From: Branchinecta lynchi
Taxonomy: Eukaryota; Arthropoda; Branchiopoda; Anostraca; Branchinectidae
Assembly (NCBI GenBank): GCA_023053575.1
Contig: JAKZAP010000011.1
Coordinates: forward strand, 5,642,001-5,706,000
Length of the DNA: 64,000 bases
Direction: 5' to 3'
Made by a program: the position numbers and the translations under genes. Shown piece after piece: positions 31,735 to 42,094 of the stretch; the first letter of the stretch is position 1; each line of letters opens with the position of its first letter. The notes under the pieces were generated by a model. It ran no database searches and was not told the DNA's origin. It saw nothing but the letters and a program-made list of their open reading frames with translations.

Positions 31735-31920
31735 AGGACCAGGTTGGTCACCAAAAGTAACTTCGTACACCCTGGAAAGTAACCCAAAAGTATCTCAAAG
31801 TAACCCCATGTAACCTAGTCTAACCCAGTAACCCCATGTAACCAAAAGTAACCCAAACCCTGAGTAACCGAAATTATCCTGAAGTAACTCGTACACCCTG
31901 GTTCTTGGTGACCAACCCTG
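31735..31920. mobile_element. MITE-like element with CCAGGTTGGTCACCAA ends
   Basis: Left CCAGGTTGGTCACCAAAAGT followed by AACTTCGTACACCCTGG; right GTAACTCGTACACCCTGGTT followed by CTTGGTGACCAACCCTGG. The interior is a run of AAGTAACCC-type repeats. Confidence 0.65.
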
Positions 31921-32094
31921 GGTCTAGGATACCTCCAGAGAAGTTGATATGAAGTCCAATCCATCTGTACTTTTCCGTGTGACGATTACCATAATATAAC
32001 CAACTGTGGGACTGGATTGTGTGCATGGTTAACGGTTAATTGTTTAAGGTTCTGTTGTAAAAGTTTACAACGGTTAACATACCTCCATATCTGT

Positions 32095-33800
32095 TGACAT
32101 CGGAAGAACAGTCTCACTTGCACCTCTGGCTCAAGTTCCACATACCGATCGCAATTCCGTCTGTCTGTCGGTCTGTCAGTCAGGTGCCCTACCAAAGCAA
32201 CTTGAAAATAATCAGTTTCGCGACCCGACCGTCTGGGGTGGGGGATGGAGGGAGGGGCAATCTGGAAAATTCAGTCGAGCGTAACTTTCGACGGAGTGAT
32301 CGGATTCGGATGAAACTCAAATGACTGTATAAAAGACAAGTCTCTGATGTCCCATTTGAAGTCTGGACCGGATTCGACAGCTGTGTGTGGGGGGGGGTTG
32401 GAGAAATCTCGTGAATAGAATGGAGGGATCGGAGTGAAAATTTCTGTGAAGAACTGGCATCTGCCGTAGATAAATTGGTTACATAGTCGGCCTGGATCCG
32501 GACAATTTGGAGGGGGTCGAAGGGGGTTTCCCGGAATTTCGGTGATGGCAGCTTTGGGGATTTTCACGACGAAACTTGTCCGGCATATCAGAGACCAGCT
32601 CAAACTGACTTGAAAAAAAAAACCTCGATCCGATCATTCTGGGAGTGGATGGAGGAGGAATTCGGAATATTGAGTCATGAGTAAATTTGGAACGGGCGAT
32701 CGGATACCATTGAAACTTAATAATTAAACAGAAGACATGTCTTTGGTTTTCTTTTTCGTTTTCGAACCGGATCGGACAAGTGTTGTGGGGGGGGGGGGGG
32801 GTACTCGACCCGCTTAGACTGGTGAGATCCCGATGAAAAATTTGTAGCCTACGTAGTAGTATGGTAGTAGTACGAAAACATTGCATGTAATACTATGTAA
32901 TAGCAAAGAATACTATCATTTAATGTGCCTCAGACTGGTCCAATCTTATGTTGTAGTATCCAGTAGCATCCTGTCTCGCCATAGTAGCATCCGGTCATGC
33001 TAATAGTAGCATATAGTAGTATGCAGTAACACGATATCCTTGAAGTAGAAGCATGTATTAGCATCGTTAGTACTGCATGCTACTTTTTCGTACTACTTGA
33101 TACTTGACTTTGAGATAAATTTTTCATCGGGATGTGGGATGGAACTTGCTGGGAATAACAAACAAATGCTCTAGATAAATCATTTACAGAACCAAATCCG
33201 ACCATTCGTTAAAGTAGCCTACTAACCTTAACCGCAAAGTAAAAGAAAATACTTTTAAGCAAACTATACATTTTCATAATCCTGATGAGCCCACATTTTC
33301 ATAATCTTGATGAGCCCATAATCATTTTGCCTCAAATGAATTCTAGCATTAAAAGGCGCATCTTAACCGCAAAGCGAAGAGGTACTTTTGATCAAACGAT
33401 ACGTTTCGGCAAATGATAATTTGTGCCACAAGGGTTTTGCTTAAAAAATGAATATCTAGCACCCTTAAAGTGCGCAACTTAACCGAAAAGTGAAAAAATA
33501 CTTTTGACCAAACGAAATATATAAATAATCTCCAAGGGCCCATTATCTTTTTTTGCCTCAGTGGTTTGCTTACAGATGAATTTGTAGCGCTCTTAAAGTG
33601 CGCATCATTGCAGCCAAGTGCAAACATAAAATACATTTTACCAAACGATATATGGTCAAGATTTCCAAGGGTCCATGACCATTCTTATCTCAAGGGTTTT
33701 GCTTACAAATGATCAGAACAAACCCACGAACTGGCAAATTCCATCTTTCATCCTCTAAACCAGCTAACAAGCGCCCTATGAGCTTCTAGCTCTTGTTAAT
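32095..33800 (+). repeat. dispersed repeat family A, diverged copy
   Basis: Family A phrases from CATACCGATCGCAATTCCGT and a GTCTGTCTGTCGGTCTGTC tract through CTATGAGCTTCTAGCTCTTG. The distal part (33220-33720) holds four degenerate 115-125-bp units with CTTAAAGTGCGCATC..AACCG.AAAG and 'TTTTGCTTA'. An inserted TAGTAGCAT-rich segment lies at 32840-33105. Confidence 0.75.
32840..33120. repeat. TAGTAGCAT-rich segment within family A
   Basis: Many copies of (A)TAGTAGCAT/GTAGTATG and their complements in about 260 bp. It is bracketed by inverted CCCGATGAAAAATTTG (32830) and AAATTTTTCATCGGG (33118). Confidence 0.6.
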
Positions 33801-34069
33801 GGCCGTTTTGATGCTGTTTTGCGATGTCAACGTCGATGCCGGAATTTAACATTTAATATCTGTTGTGACCCTTTTAAATGTTATCTTTCACGCAACATAA
33901 CAATTTAAATGGTCATTTTTTTTTTTTTTTTAATTAAAAAAAGGATGCCCTTCCATCATAGGGAATCCCTTTTGCACTGGCATTTCTTACGATTTCCTTC
34001 TCGGATACCAAAACCCTTTTTTATTTTAGTTTTTTTTTTTAAATCTCTAAAACAATTAAAATAAAAAAA

Positions 34070-34168
34070 TAAAAAAAAATAAAATAGTCATAACAGATAT
34101 ATTATCTTAATGTTCACCACGAAGGTGTACAAACATTTGTTATCTGTTATAAAACTTCACACAGTGTG
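34070..34168. repeat. family D (CACTGTC MITE) remnant
   Basis: AACAGATA..., TTGTTATCTGTTATAAAACT and TTCACACAGTGTGG resemble the right end of the family D MITEs, diverged. Confidence 0.4.
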
Positions 34169-34199
34169 GCCGAATCCCAACTTTGGTGATATATAGTCC

Positions 34200-34400
34200 T
34201 TCAGCCCAAGCTGACTGCGAATCGTATTTGACGGTGCAAACGGATAAGTCAGCTACATTTTATTATAGCTATATTTAAGGAAGAAACCTTTGATGTTGAG
34301 CGGCTTGAGCCTGAAAAGGACCCGTGCCAAGAAGGGCCGAAATATAGCTCTAATAAAATGTAGCTGACTTATCCGTTTAGCACCGTCAAATACGAACCCC
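34200..34400. mobile_element. foldback element, family C
   Basis: Arms: AGTCAGCTACATTTTATTAT..AGCTATAT and its reverse complement AATATAGCTCTAATAAAATG..TAGCTGACTTATCC. Bounded by GACGGTGCAAACGGATAAG / CTTATCCGTTTAGCACCGTC. Confidence 0.75.
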
Positions 34401-34722
34401 AACGTTATGCATCTAGAGAACATATCCAATTCGCTCCACTCGTATGATCCCTACACGTGCCAAAACAAATGTACAGGACTCTGACTGCGACTGTCCCCAC
34501 TGTGACTGGATGTTGTTCGGGCACATCAGGGCATCTGGCCTTACCGCCAATCAAGTTCACTCCAACCTGAGCATTTCTAGGAAATGTTCGACCCTAGAGA
34601 AACACCGAGGTCAACCTCTATGATTTGTAAAATACGCAATGTCTGATTGTTCTATACCTGTAAATGCTGTTAGGTTCGAATCCAGTAGCCTACCTTTTAC
34701 TGTAATATTTTTTTTTTTTCAG

Positions 34723-34869
34723 ACTGTTGCCAGGAATTTAAGAGAAACATGTAAGAAGTATCCGGTTACAAGAAGAGTGTACTACTCAGCAGCAGACCTG
34801 AAAAACTACTACAGCAGATTTCTGGAAGTTTTCGGAAAAGCGGATAACACCAAGTGTCGGCCTATAGAG
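34723..34869 (+). CDS. PDGF/VEGF-related growth factor, exon 3
   Basis: Acceptor is a 14-T run ending CAG; donor ATAGAG|GTAATG; 49 codons, phase 0 both sides. An amphipathic, Tyr/Arg-rich stretch ends in TKCRPIE. The final Cys is the first cysteine of the PDGF/VEGF knot (canonical C.PRE), residue 111 of the predicted protein. A paralogous exon with the canonical form CYPRE is at 57273-57416. The upstream half (LRETCKKYPV, DLKNYYSRFLEVF) is shared with that exon but has no named domain. Confidence 0.85.
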
Positions 34870-35144
34870 GTAATGTGTTTTCTGTGGTGGGTTATAAGAT
34901 CACCAAGCTTACTATCGTTTCCCTATCAGTTTTCTGCGACCCCAGAATCGTCGCTTTTCGCACTAATCGCTTTGGAGGAATTCGGTCTTCTCGTATCAAT
35001 TACTTCACTTGTTTATTTCTGCCATGGGCATCTACACAAGCCGGGGATAGTGGTCCTTCGCCTTCTGCCAAGGATGGCCTTCGTTCAAGAATAGGACCCA
35101 GGCCACCAATCACCCTTATACCAACCCCTATTGTTTATAATTAA

Positions 35145-35550
35145 TAATAATATAAATTATTATTTAATTACTATATTATTTCTTCAACGACCAACAGGGG
35201 CCATAAACACAAAAATAAACAACAACATAAAAGCAAAAAACAACAGCAAAAAAGTTAGCTCTCAACCGGGACAGCATAGAGCACATGTGTCCACTCCGTC
35301 CACAGCGGAAGAGAGAGCCTAAAGTAAGGCCCAGAAAGCACCAAAAGGAGCGGATTAGTCGAGCTGCGGATCCTAGACTGGACCGAAAACACAGCTTTCC
35401 TCTTCAGCTCCCCAAACGAGGGTAGACCACCACCAGCAAACATATCAGAGGCACTGCAATTCCAGGGAAGACCATGAAGCCACCGGAAGGAATTGTTATT
35501 AAGAACCCGAAACCTGCTCTCGCATTTAGAGGGGATACTCTGCACAAACG
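35145..35550 (-). pseudogene. LINE ORF2 C-terminal fragment
   Basis: The minus frame reads FRWLHGLPWNCSASDMFAGG then LPSFGELKRKAVFSVQSRI. This matches the conserved region after the RT thumb in many LINEs (YN.aFR.L.GLP...SAS.MF....PSF..L.R). It ends near the A/T-rich 35145-35175. Same type as the fragment at 52558-52900. Confidence 0.65.
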
Positions 35551-35554
35551 CAAG

Positions 35555-35880
35555 GCAGTAGAATAGTTTTGACAGTGCAAAACGGATGCGCCGGCTGAAT
35601 TAAAAAGAAATAGAAAACCATGATTTTTGGGTTTTTTTTTTCTTGATCAGCTAATCATCCTAGAGGGATAATTAGCTGATCAAGAAAAAAAACCGGAAAT
35701 CACGGTTTTCTATTTCTTTCGTAATGAATGGTCAGCTTGGCTTCAAACCTTATAGTCGGCTGAATTTTATTAGAGCTATGTATCGGCCTTTCTTGGCAAG
35801 GGTCCTCTTCAGGCTCAAGCTGCTCCGTTTTGCACTGTCAAATATGATTCAGAGTCAGCTTGGGCTGAAGAAATATTTCA
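35555..35880. mobile_element. foldback element, family C, with a second strong hairpin
   Basis: Family C ends (TTTTGACAGTGCAAAACGGAT and TCCGTTTTGCACTGTCAAAT) surround the core ATTAGAGCTATGTATCGGCC. Inside the left part, 35607-35718 forms its own hairpin: GAAATAGAAAACCATGATTT / AAATCACGGTTTTCTATTTC around TTCTTGATCAGCTAATCATC. Confidence 0.75.
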
Positions 35881-36062
35881 ACTGAATTAATGTAAAAGTT
35901 GAAAAATAAAATATTTTAATGACTTCAATAATAACACCCACCTTACAGCACGAGCTTAGTAATCTTTACCAGGTTATCTTTGAGACGAAAGTACAGATAA
36001 GAAAAGAGAAGCGGCTCTTGTTTTGCCACTGGTTGTTTGGGTTAAGTATTTCTTTTTTGCAG

Positions 36063-36203
36063 ACGGTGATTGAGCTACAAAGTACTGTCCCTACGTCTTC
36101 TGGTCTCTTTTATCCGAAGTGTGCACTTGTGAAACAGTGTTCCGGATGCTGTTTGGATGGATCCGCATGCAGACCGACGAAAACTAGCTCCAGGACGATC
36201 GAG
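36063..36203 (+). CDS. PDGF/VEGF-related growth factor, exon 4 (cystine-knot core)
   Basis: Acceptor TTCTTTTTTGCAG; 47 codons; phase 0; donor GAG|GTTCGC is weak but placed by homology. It encodes TVIELQ, then YPKCALVKQCSGCC, then ACRP, i.e. knot cysteines 2 to 6 (residues 135, 141, 144, 145, 151). QCSGCC corresponds to the VEGF RCGGCC motif that supplies the inter-chain and knot disulphides. With CRPIE in exon 3 and CSC in exon 5, all eight conserved cysteines are present. The protein should form a disulphide-linked antiparallel dimer that binds a VEGFR/PVR-type receptor tyrosine kinase. Confidence 0.9.
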
Positions 36204-36989
36204 GTTCGCCAAATTTTATCACTTAAACTCTGAGCTTGTATTCATCCCCGTCGCTCGGTCCCATGTTATCCCCAAAGTTTGAATTTCGTACTGCATATTC
36301 CATCCACCCACACGAAAAAATGTTTCTTTGCCTTTACCAAAATTTACTTTATGGAGACCATGTAGATGCCTATTTTTATGAAATCCGCCTCACGTTTCGC
36401 GTTGAGGCGAACGAGTTCCGTGGGAAATTTGGAAAGAGTGTTGACTTCAAGATATTTTAAAATTAATCATCAAATCGTTTATTGACAAACCAACTTCGTA
36501 GCTTTCTTCATTAGAAGATGCTAAATTACGCTGGTCATACAGTAATAAAATATATATATTACACTAATTATTCGCTTTGTTAAAAATCGCTGTAAAAAAT
36601 GGCACAGTTTAGAGCCAACTCTTTATGACCCTCAGATCAGAGAAAAATAACTCTAGAGAGTAATGCGAAGACCTATCTTTCCCATGCATCAAAAGTGGGC
36701 CTCCGTCGCAGCGCCGCCCTGTTCGTGTATGCAGTGGCGGGCGTTGAAAATTCTAGCAAGGCTAAGATGCGGTGCAAACTGCAAACATCCAGGATCAGAT
36801 CAGAGCCAGGAAAGCCAGCGCTCGTTAACGACTGGTTGAGTTTGAGTAGGGATGTTCGTGTCCTCTAGTGGAGCTAGTGTCAACTTATGTGCCTTACCGC
36901 GTCAGGAGAAAATAAAAAATAAAAGTGTTCAGTTATAATTTTAAAATCCATGATAGTAAACGACCAGAACGTATTTAAGTGGTTGGACG

Positions 36990-37480
36990 CTGGTATTGTG
37001 AAAACCCATGCTTGGACGCCGACGTGGACTCAACTTTAGCCGATTATCTATGGGTCGTGATGTCAGGAAAAGTATAGAATAGATTAGTGTTTATTTAGCC
37101 TCGAATGGTCCATTCACAGATTTTTATATACACTACATACAATATATTAATTCATTGAAAATATAATGATCCTACTACACATAAATAAACTTACTTAAAT
37201 TCCTACTCACATATTTCACCACCATTTTAATAACGTTGTCTTTGGTCGATGTCAATATACCAGGGAAGCTTACTAACGGAACTGATTGTCCCTAGAACGG
37301 TTTATAAGTGTAGACACGTCCAGCGCCTCGGTGGCAGCTCGGCCCTGTAGATATAGGTACAAATATATATTCTGCAACATTAATTTAATGGAATTTCTTT
37401 CATGACGTCATGAAAACGTCACGAGCCGTGGATAATCGGCTAAAGTTTAGTCAATACCTGGACGCAAGTTGGTATCCGGG
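36990..37480. mobile_element. inverted-repeat element, CAACTTTAGCCGATTATC ends
   Basis: TTGGACGCC..TCAACTTTAGCCGATTATCT at the left and GATAATCGGCTAAAGTTTAG..CCTGGACGC at the right. The A/T-rich interior has no coding frame. Confidence 0.55.
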
Positions 37481-37976
37481 GCCTCGCTCGCGGTGTTAGC
37501 GATTGCAGGTAATGAGTCAAGCGAAGGAGAAATCTTGAAATGATATTCAGGCGACAGAGATTGGCCAACACGTGAACTGGTTTACGTGCACCGCGTTAAC
37601 TGCCGTCCGTCATTAAAGTTTAACTGAAAAGCCAACTTATTTTTGTATCATCTAACTCAGTATACTGCATTATTTGAGCTGTGTTAAGGTACTTTTTTAT
37701 TTTTCACTATTTGCTCTAGAATGACGTTCAGAATATCTCCGGTCGTCCTCACAACGCAAATTTCTACTATGACGCAGAAATATTGAATCTCAATACATAT
37801 GCGGCATTTCAGTGACCAGTGATCAACTTACGACAGAAGGTAGCTCACTGCGTGAACCCTTATCTTTTCAGTTAAACTTTAAAGTACGAGATTTGGTGGA
37901 GGTAGAAGTACTTCTTCTATTGTGAAAATTTTCGAAAAGTAATATCTGTGGTATCGGTCACACGCCTGGTGCGTCG

Positions 37977-38343
37977 AATAGTACTCTATCCAACATCTTC
38001 CCGTAGGTCAGATAGCCTGCTAAAATTGGGGAGCAGAAGCTGCTATAGCAACTGCTAAGAGATGCTATCCAACCTAGGGAAACCTATTCTTCCGTTGCGC
38101 TCTTTCTCCCTTTCTCTTTTTTTTTTTTTTTTTTTCGAATAAAGTGGCCCATTACTTCCAAGTCCTCAGATTTGTCTACGTATGTTATCACCAGCTCTTC
38201 GCTGACGTAACAGGAGAACCAACTTCCTTCGTTCCTAAACAAAGAATGTCGGCTATCCGCCCTCGGGTTCGCTGTCGGATAGTACTCTATCCAACCCCGT
38301 AGGTCAGATAGCCTGCTAAAATTGGGGAGCAGAAGCTGCTTCG
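37977..38343 (+). repeat. pair of 65-bp direct repeats
   Basis: ATAGTACTCTATCCAAC..CCCGTAGGTCAGATAGCCTG then CTAAAATTGGGGAGCAGAAG at 37977-38043 and 38277-38343, 300 bp apart, nearly identical. Confidence 0.75.
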
Positions 38344-38613
38344 CTCCTCCTCCCCTTCCGCATCTATTCAACCTGAGATTCTGTGTTTCAAGAACGGTTG
38401 AGCTGAGTTACTAGATCTCTACTGAGATCTCTACTGAGATAAGATTAATCCGAATTAGAGATAAGATTATCTTTTTAGAGACCAGATTAATCCCAGTACC
38501 AAATACTGTAAGAATTTTTTTAACAACGAAACAGGTTTATGCACTAAGGTGAGCGTTTAGTTCTACATGACGAAATCAGCCGAGGCAAGTTCAAGAAAAA
38601 TCGTCTTTTCCAG

Positions 38614-39411
38614 GTTGTTGAGCTTCAGGGAAGCTCTGTCGTCTTCAGGGACATTGTCGTCGACGAACACGAGGAATGTTCCTGCTTCGATAGTTGCAAG
38701 CGTGTTTGTTCACCTCCTCACGTCCTGAACAAAGAAAGCTGCGAGTGCGAATGTCCAGCCATCAACTGCATTGGAGGATTCCGCCCAGACCCGCTTACCT
38801 GCCAATGCTGCTGCAACTTAACTTGCGCCGCCGGGCAAACTCTCAAGCACGACACCTGCGAGTGTATTGGATCCTGCGACCTTGAATGTCCTAAAGGATA
38901 CTCACTTGATGAAACGAGATGTCAGTGCCAGTGCTCTACGAAGTGCCCAGGTGGCTTTGTTCTCACTAGCGAGTGCACATGCGAACGACCTAACTGCAAA
39001 CTCTACTGTCGGCCCCCCCTCACCCTTGACGATCAAGTCTGCCGCTGTAGGTGCGACCTAGACTGTCAGAGCCCCTACGTCCTCAACTCGGAACGTTGTA
39101 AATGTGATTGTAGCCTGAGGCAGTCGGATTGCCGTCCAGATCAGCGTTTCGACGAGAGAACATGTAGCTGCGTGGCTGCTTCCTGCGATACAAGGTCACT
39201 ACTCTGCAACCATGGTCAGTTCGTCGATGAGCTAACCTGTTCCTGCAGGTGTCCCGAATCGTCTCGCATTTGTGAAGGACATCTGGAGACCTATAACGAA
39301 GAATTCTGTGGATGCCAGTGCCCGTGGACTGCTGACAATCCGTATCCGGATTGCGAGCCTGGAACGGAGTTCGATCCTTGCGATTGTGCTTGTGTCAACC
39401 CTGAGGAGTGA
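38614..39411 (+). CDS. PDGF/VEGF-related growth factor, exon 5 (silk-type Cys-rich tail)
   Basis: Acceptor CGTCTTTTCCAG, phase 0; 265 codons to TGA at 39409-39411. There is no ATG in frame, so it is easily missed as an ORF. It opens VVELQ...VVDEHEECSC, the last strand and cysteines 7 and 8 of the VEGF knot. Then follow eleven units of the form C-X(8-11)-C-X-C(-X-C), such as CSPPHVLNKESCECEC and CPKGYSLDETRCQCQC. This is the Balbiani-ring-3/silk-homology motif found C-terminal to the knot in VEGF-C/D and in several invertebrate PVFs. In VEGF-C the tail is cleaved and controls matrix binding and activation; the same role is likely here. The full predicted precursor is about 427 aa, close to VEGF-C, but with more units than the vertebrate proteins usually show. 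Confidence 0.92.
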   Translation, partial: VVELQGSSVVFRDIVVDEHEECSCFDSCKRVCSPPHVLNKESCECECPAINCIGGFRPDPLTCQCCCNLTCAAGQTLKHDTCECIGSCDLECPKGYSLDETRCQCQCSTKCPGGFVLTSECTCERPNCKLYCRPPLTLDDQVCRCRCDLDCQSPYVLNSERCKCDCSLRQSDCRPDQRFDERTCSCVAASCDTRSLLCNHGQFVDELTCSCRCPESSRICEGHLETYNEEFCGCQCPWTADNPYPDCEPGTEFDPCDCACVNPEE

Positions 39412-39481
39412 TCTGACCTGCGTTTTCTTGCCTGAATGTAGCCTATTAGCTGTTAGCTCTGACTTGTTTTGTACGATTCTT

Positions 39482-39487
39482 ATTAAA
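39482..39487 (+). promoter_or_regulatory. candidate polyadenylation signal ATTAAA
   Basis: 71 nt downstream of the growth-factor stop codon; the common variant hexamer. Confidence 0.4.
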
Positions 39488-39698
39488 AGTATTTCACCTT
39501 ACACAGAAAAGTCGGTTTTCACGTCAGACGCTGGATGGCATGCGTTTTTAAAGGAAAAGTAGTATAAGAAAACAGTTCCGCGCTACTTTCTACAGTCTGC
39601 AACGTCTTACTCCGACAGTTATGTTTTGATTGCCCGCTTCGAATCTGCTCGATCGGCCATTTGGCCCTATCCTATCAATTCAGGGTTCACCAACTCTA

Positions 39699-40049
39699 CA
39701 CTGTCAAAAGTTTCATAACAGATAACACGAGTATGCGCGGTTTCAGCACATAATGCGTGACGGATAACACTTCGGATGCTATCTGTTGTGTTTGAAAACG
39801 TTATGTATGAAATGTTACGCATAACAAGCTTTGTTAGGGAGAGCCAAAAAAGCATCTACTGACTTTATTCCTTATCGTCATGATGTCGGAAAACTCAGCA
39901 GATAGTTTTTGTCGGTTCTTCATGATGGTAACGTTTAGTATGCATAACATTTTGAAACACAACAGATAACATCCGAAGTGTTATCTGTTACGCATTATCT
40001 GTTGAAACCGTCCATGCTCGTTTTAACTGTTATGAAACTTCTGACAGTG
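39699..40049. mobile_element. family D MITE (CACTGTC ends, TA target)
   Basis: 351-bp palindromic element with ends CACTGTCAAAAGTTTCATAA / TTATGAAACTTCTGACAGTG, flanked by TA (39697-39698, 40050-40051). Internal TAACAGATAACAC / GTGTTATCTGTTA motifs repeat. Size, TA target and lack of coding capacity fit a Tc1/mariner-type non-autonomous element. Confidence 0.85.
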
Positions 40050-40169
40050 TAGGCCTCATTCTTTACACCTCGGCAAGCCTACCGGTTCGCGGATCTCGCT
40101 CGTCAGAAATTGTTTTTCGTCAAGCCTCACATTGACACTTATGTTGGCCTCTGATGTAGTTATATTTTA

Positions 40170-41477
40170 GGCACTGTCTAGGGAACCGGGAGTCGTACTT
40201 TATGTCCTACGGGCTACGGAACCGGTAGTTCTCACGGAAAGCAAACCATATGAGCTGCGATTCCGGGATCTGACGTCAGTAACTAACGGAAACTTGTATG
40301 TGCTGGCTCCCGTTCCGGTAGTAAGTGGAAATAGATCACGGAAACTTCATCGCACCAGCTTCTCGTCCGGTAGCCTCACGGAATTGTGTACTCAGAAGCT
40401 AGGGAGCCTGTAGTTGATACCGGAAACTGTATAATTGGAGCTTCTGTTCCGGTAGTGTCTACGTGGAATATAGAACTCACGGAATAGTTTGGATGAGAGC
40501 TAGGATGCCGGGATTTTCACTGACTTAGAGAAAATAACATGGGGAAAAAATCCACTACCGGAACCCATATATTGAGAGCTAAGGTACCGATAGCAACTAC
40601 TATTTGCCTGAAAATGACCAGCTCACGGACACAGATGGATATGGGCTAGGGTTCCGGTAGTGACCAAAAAAAAAAAAAAAAATGAGCTCAACGGACCCAT
40701 GTCAGTGCAGACTAGGAAACCGGAAGTGAATATTTTTAACTCACGGAACCCAACACCTGCGGGCTGGGGTTCCGGTAGTTCCAAAAATTAAAATTACGAA
40801 CTCATGGACACGTGTCAATATGCACTTTGAGCCCGGTACAGCTCACGGAATCCAGTTCAAAAATCTTAATTTTTTGGCCCTACCGGAACCCCAGCCCGCA
40901 GAAGTTGGGTTCCGTTAGTTAAAAATATTTGCTTCCGGTTTCTTAGTCTGCACTGACATGGGTACGTGAGTTAATTTTTTTTTTCGTCACTACCAGAACC
41001 CTAGCCCGTAGCCGTCTGTGTCCGTGAGCTGGTCATTTCAAGCAAATAGTAGTTGCTACCGGTACCTTAGCTCTCAATATATGGGTTCCGGTAGTGGATT
41101 TTTTCCCATGTTATTTTCTCGAAGTCAGTAAAAATCCCGGCATCCTATCTCTCATCCAAACTATTCCGTGAGTTCTATATTCCACGTAGACACTACCGGA
41201 ACAGAAGCTCCAATTATAAGTTTCCGGTATCAACTACCGGCTCCCTAGCTTCTGAGTACACGATTCCGTGAGGCTACCGGACGAGAAGCTGGTGCGATGA
41301 AGTTTCCGTGATCTATTTCCACTTACTACCGGAACGGGAGCCAGCACATACAAGTTTCCGTTAGTTAATGACGTCAGATCCCGGAATCACAGCTCATATG
41401 GTTTGCTTTCCGTGAGAACTACCGGTTCCGTAGCCCGTAGGACATAAAGTACGACTCCCGGTTCCCTAGACAGTGCC
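40170..41477. mobile_element. 1.3-kb foldback transposon with 9-bp TSD (Mutator-like)
   Basis: Near-perfect inverted repeat occupying the whole element: GGCACTGTCTAGGGAACCGG at the left end and its complement at the right, with arms of about 630 bp (roughly 98% identical by eye) and a short centre near 40800-40870. The arms are themselves modular, alternating CTCACGGAA and ACCGGTAGT motifs every 40-60 bp. TATATTTTA flanks both sides (40161-40169 and 41478-41486). A 9-bp TSD with very long TIRs is typical of Mutator-like elements. No transposase frame. Confidence 0.88.
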
Positions 41478-41486
41478 TATATTTTA

Positions 41487-41905
41487 AGAACTGTGCCTCG
41501 CTTTTACGCACGCTTCGCTTGTCTATAGAAAGTGTGGAGGAAGAAAAAGACCTGTATGTCACAATTGACAACCAATTTAAATTTCATCCCCACACTCGCC
41601 ACCAAGTTGCTAAAGGAAACAGAGCACTCGGGCTTGTCAAAAGGACCATCACCTCTAGGAAGCCTGTGGTCATTAAGAAGCTTTATACTGCGCTTGTGAG
41701 ACCCCACCTTGAGTACGGCATGATTGTTGGATCACCCCACCACAAAATGGATGCCAAAGCCCTAGAGGGAGTGCAAAGAAGAGCCACTAAGATGTCGGCC
41801 TCCGATGTAGTTATATTTTAAGAACTCTGCCTCGCTTTTACGCACGCTTCTTAGCTGCTTCTACACCTTCGAGGACTTGTCCTCCCCTCCTACAATTCGG
41901 CACGT
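41487..41905 (+). pseudogene. LINE ORF2 thumb/C-terminal fragment
   Basis: The frame 41519-41821 reads EEEKDLYVTIDNQFKFHPHT, GLVKRTITSR, LYTALVRPHLEYG and EGVQRRATKM, the post-RT region of CR1/RTE-like LINEs. At both edges lies a direct repeat of about 55 bp (GCCTC(T/C)GATGTAGTTATA ... CGCTTTTACGCACGCTTC): one copy at 40147-41516, split by the foldback element, and one at 41799-41852. Confidence 0.75.
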
Positions 41906-42094
41906 ACGTCTACTCCGGGCCAAAGGTTTTCGAGAGGAATAGAAATATCGAGGTCCATAACAGGGATGATAACTGTTGCCCTCTTAGTTCGACTTTAGAG
42001 AAGAATAGGTCAGCGCCAGGAGTCTGCCATTCTAACGGGATACTGATATCCTTCGCAAAGGCAGGGTCATTTTTAAGGTGGGGGGGGGGGGCAT

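Larger units (their letters stand above)
34870..36062 (+). other. intron 3
   Basis: Contains a LINE fragment (35145-35550) and a family C foldback element (35555-35880); otherwise unremarkable. Confidence 0.6.
36204..38613 (+). other. intron 4
   Basis: Holds a decayed hAT-like E MITE (about 36640-36900), an inverted-repeat element with CAACTTTAGCCGATTATC ends (about 36990-37480), a small inverted repeat AAAGTTTAACTGAAAAG / CTTTTCAGTTAAACTTT (37613 and 37862), a 65-bp direct repeat (37977, 38277), and a remnant of the AGATAAGATTAATCC MITE (38425-38512). Confidence 0.6.
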
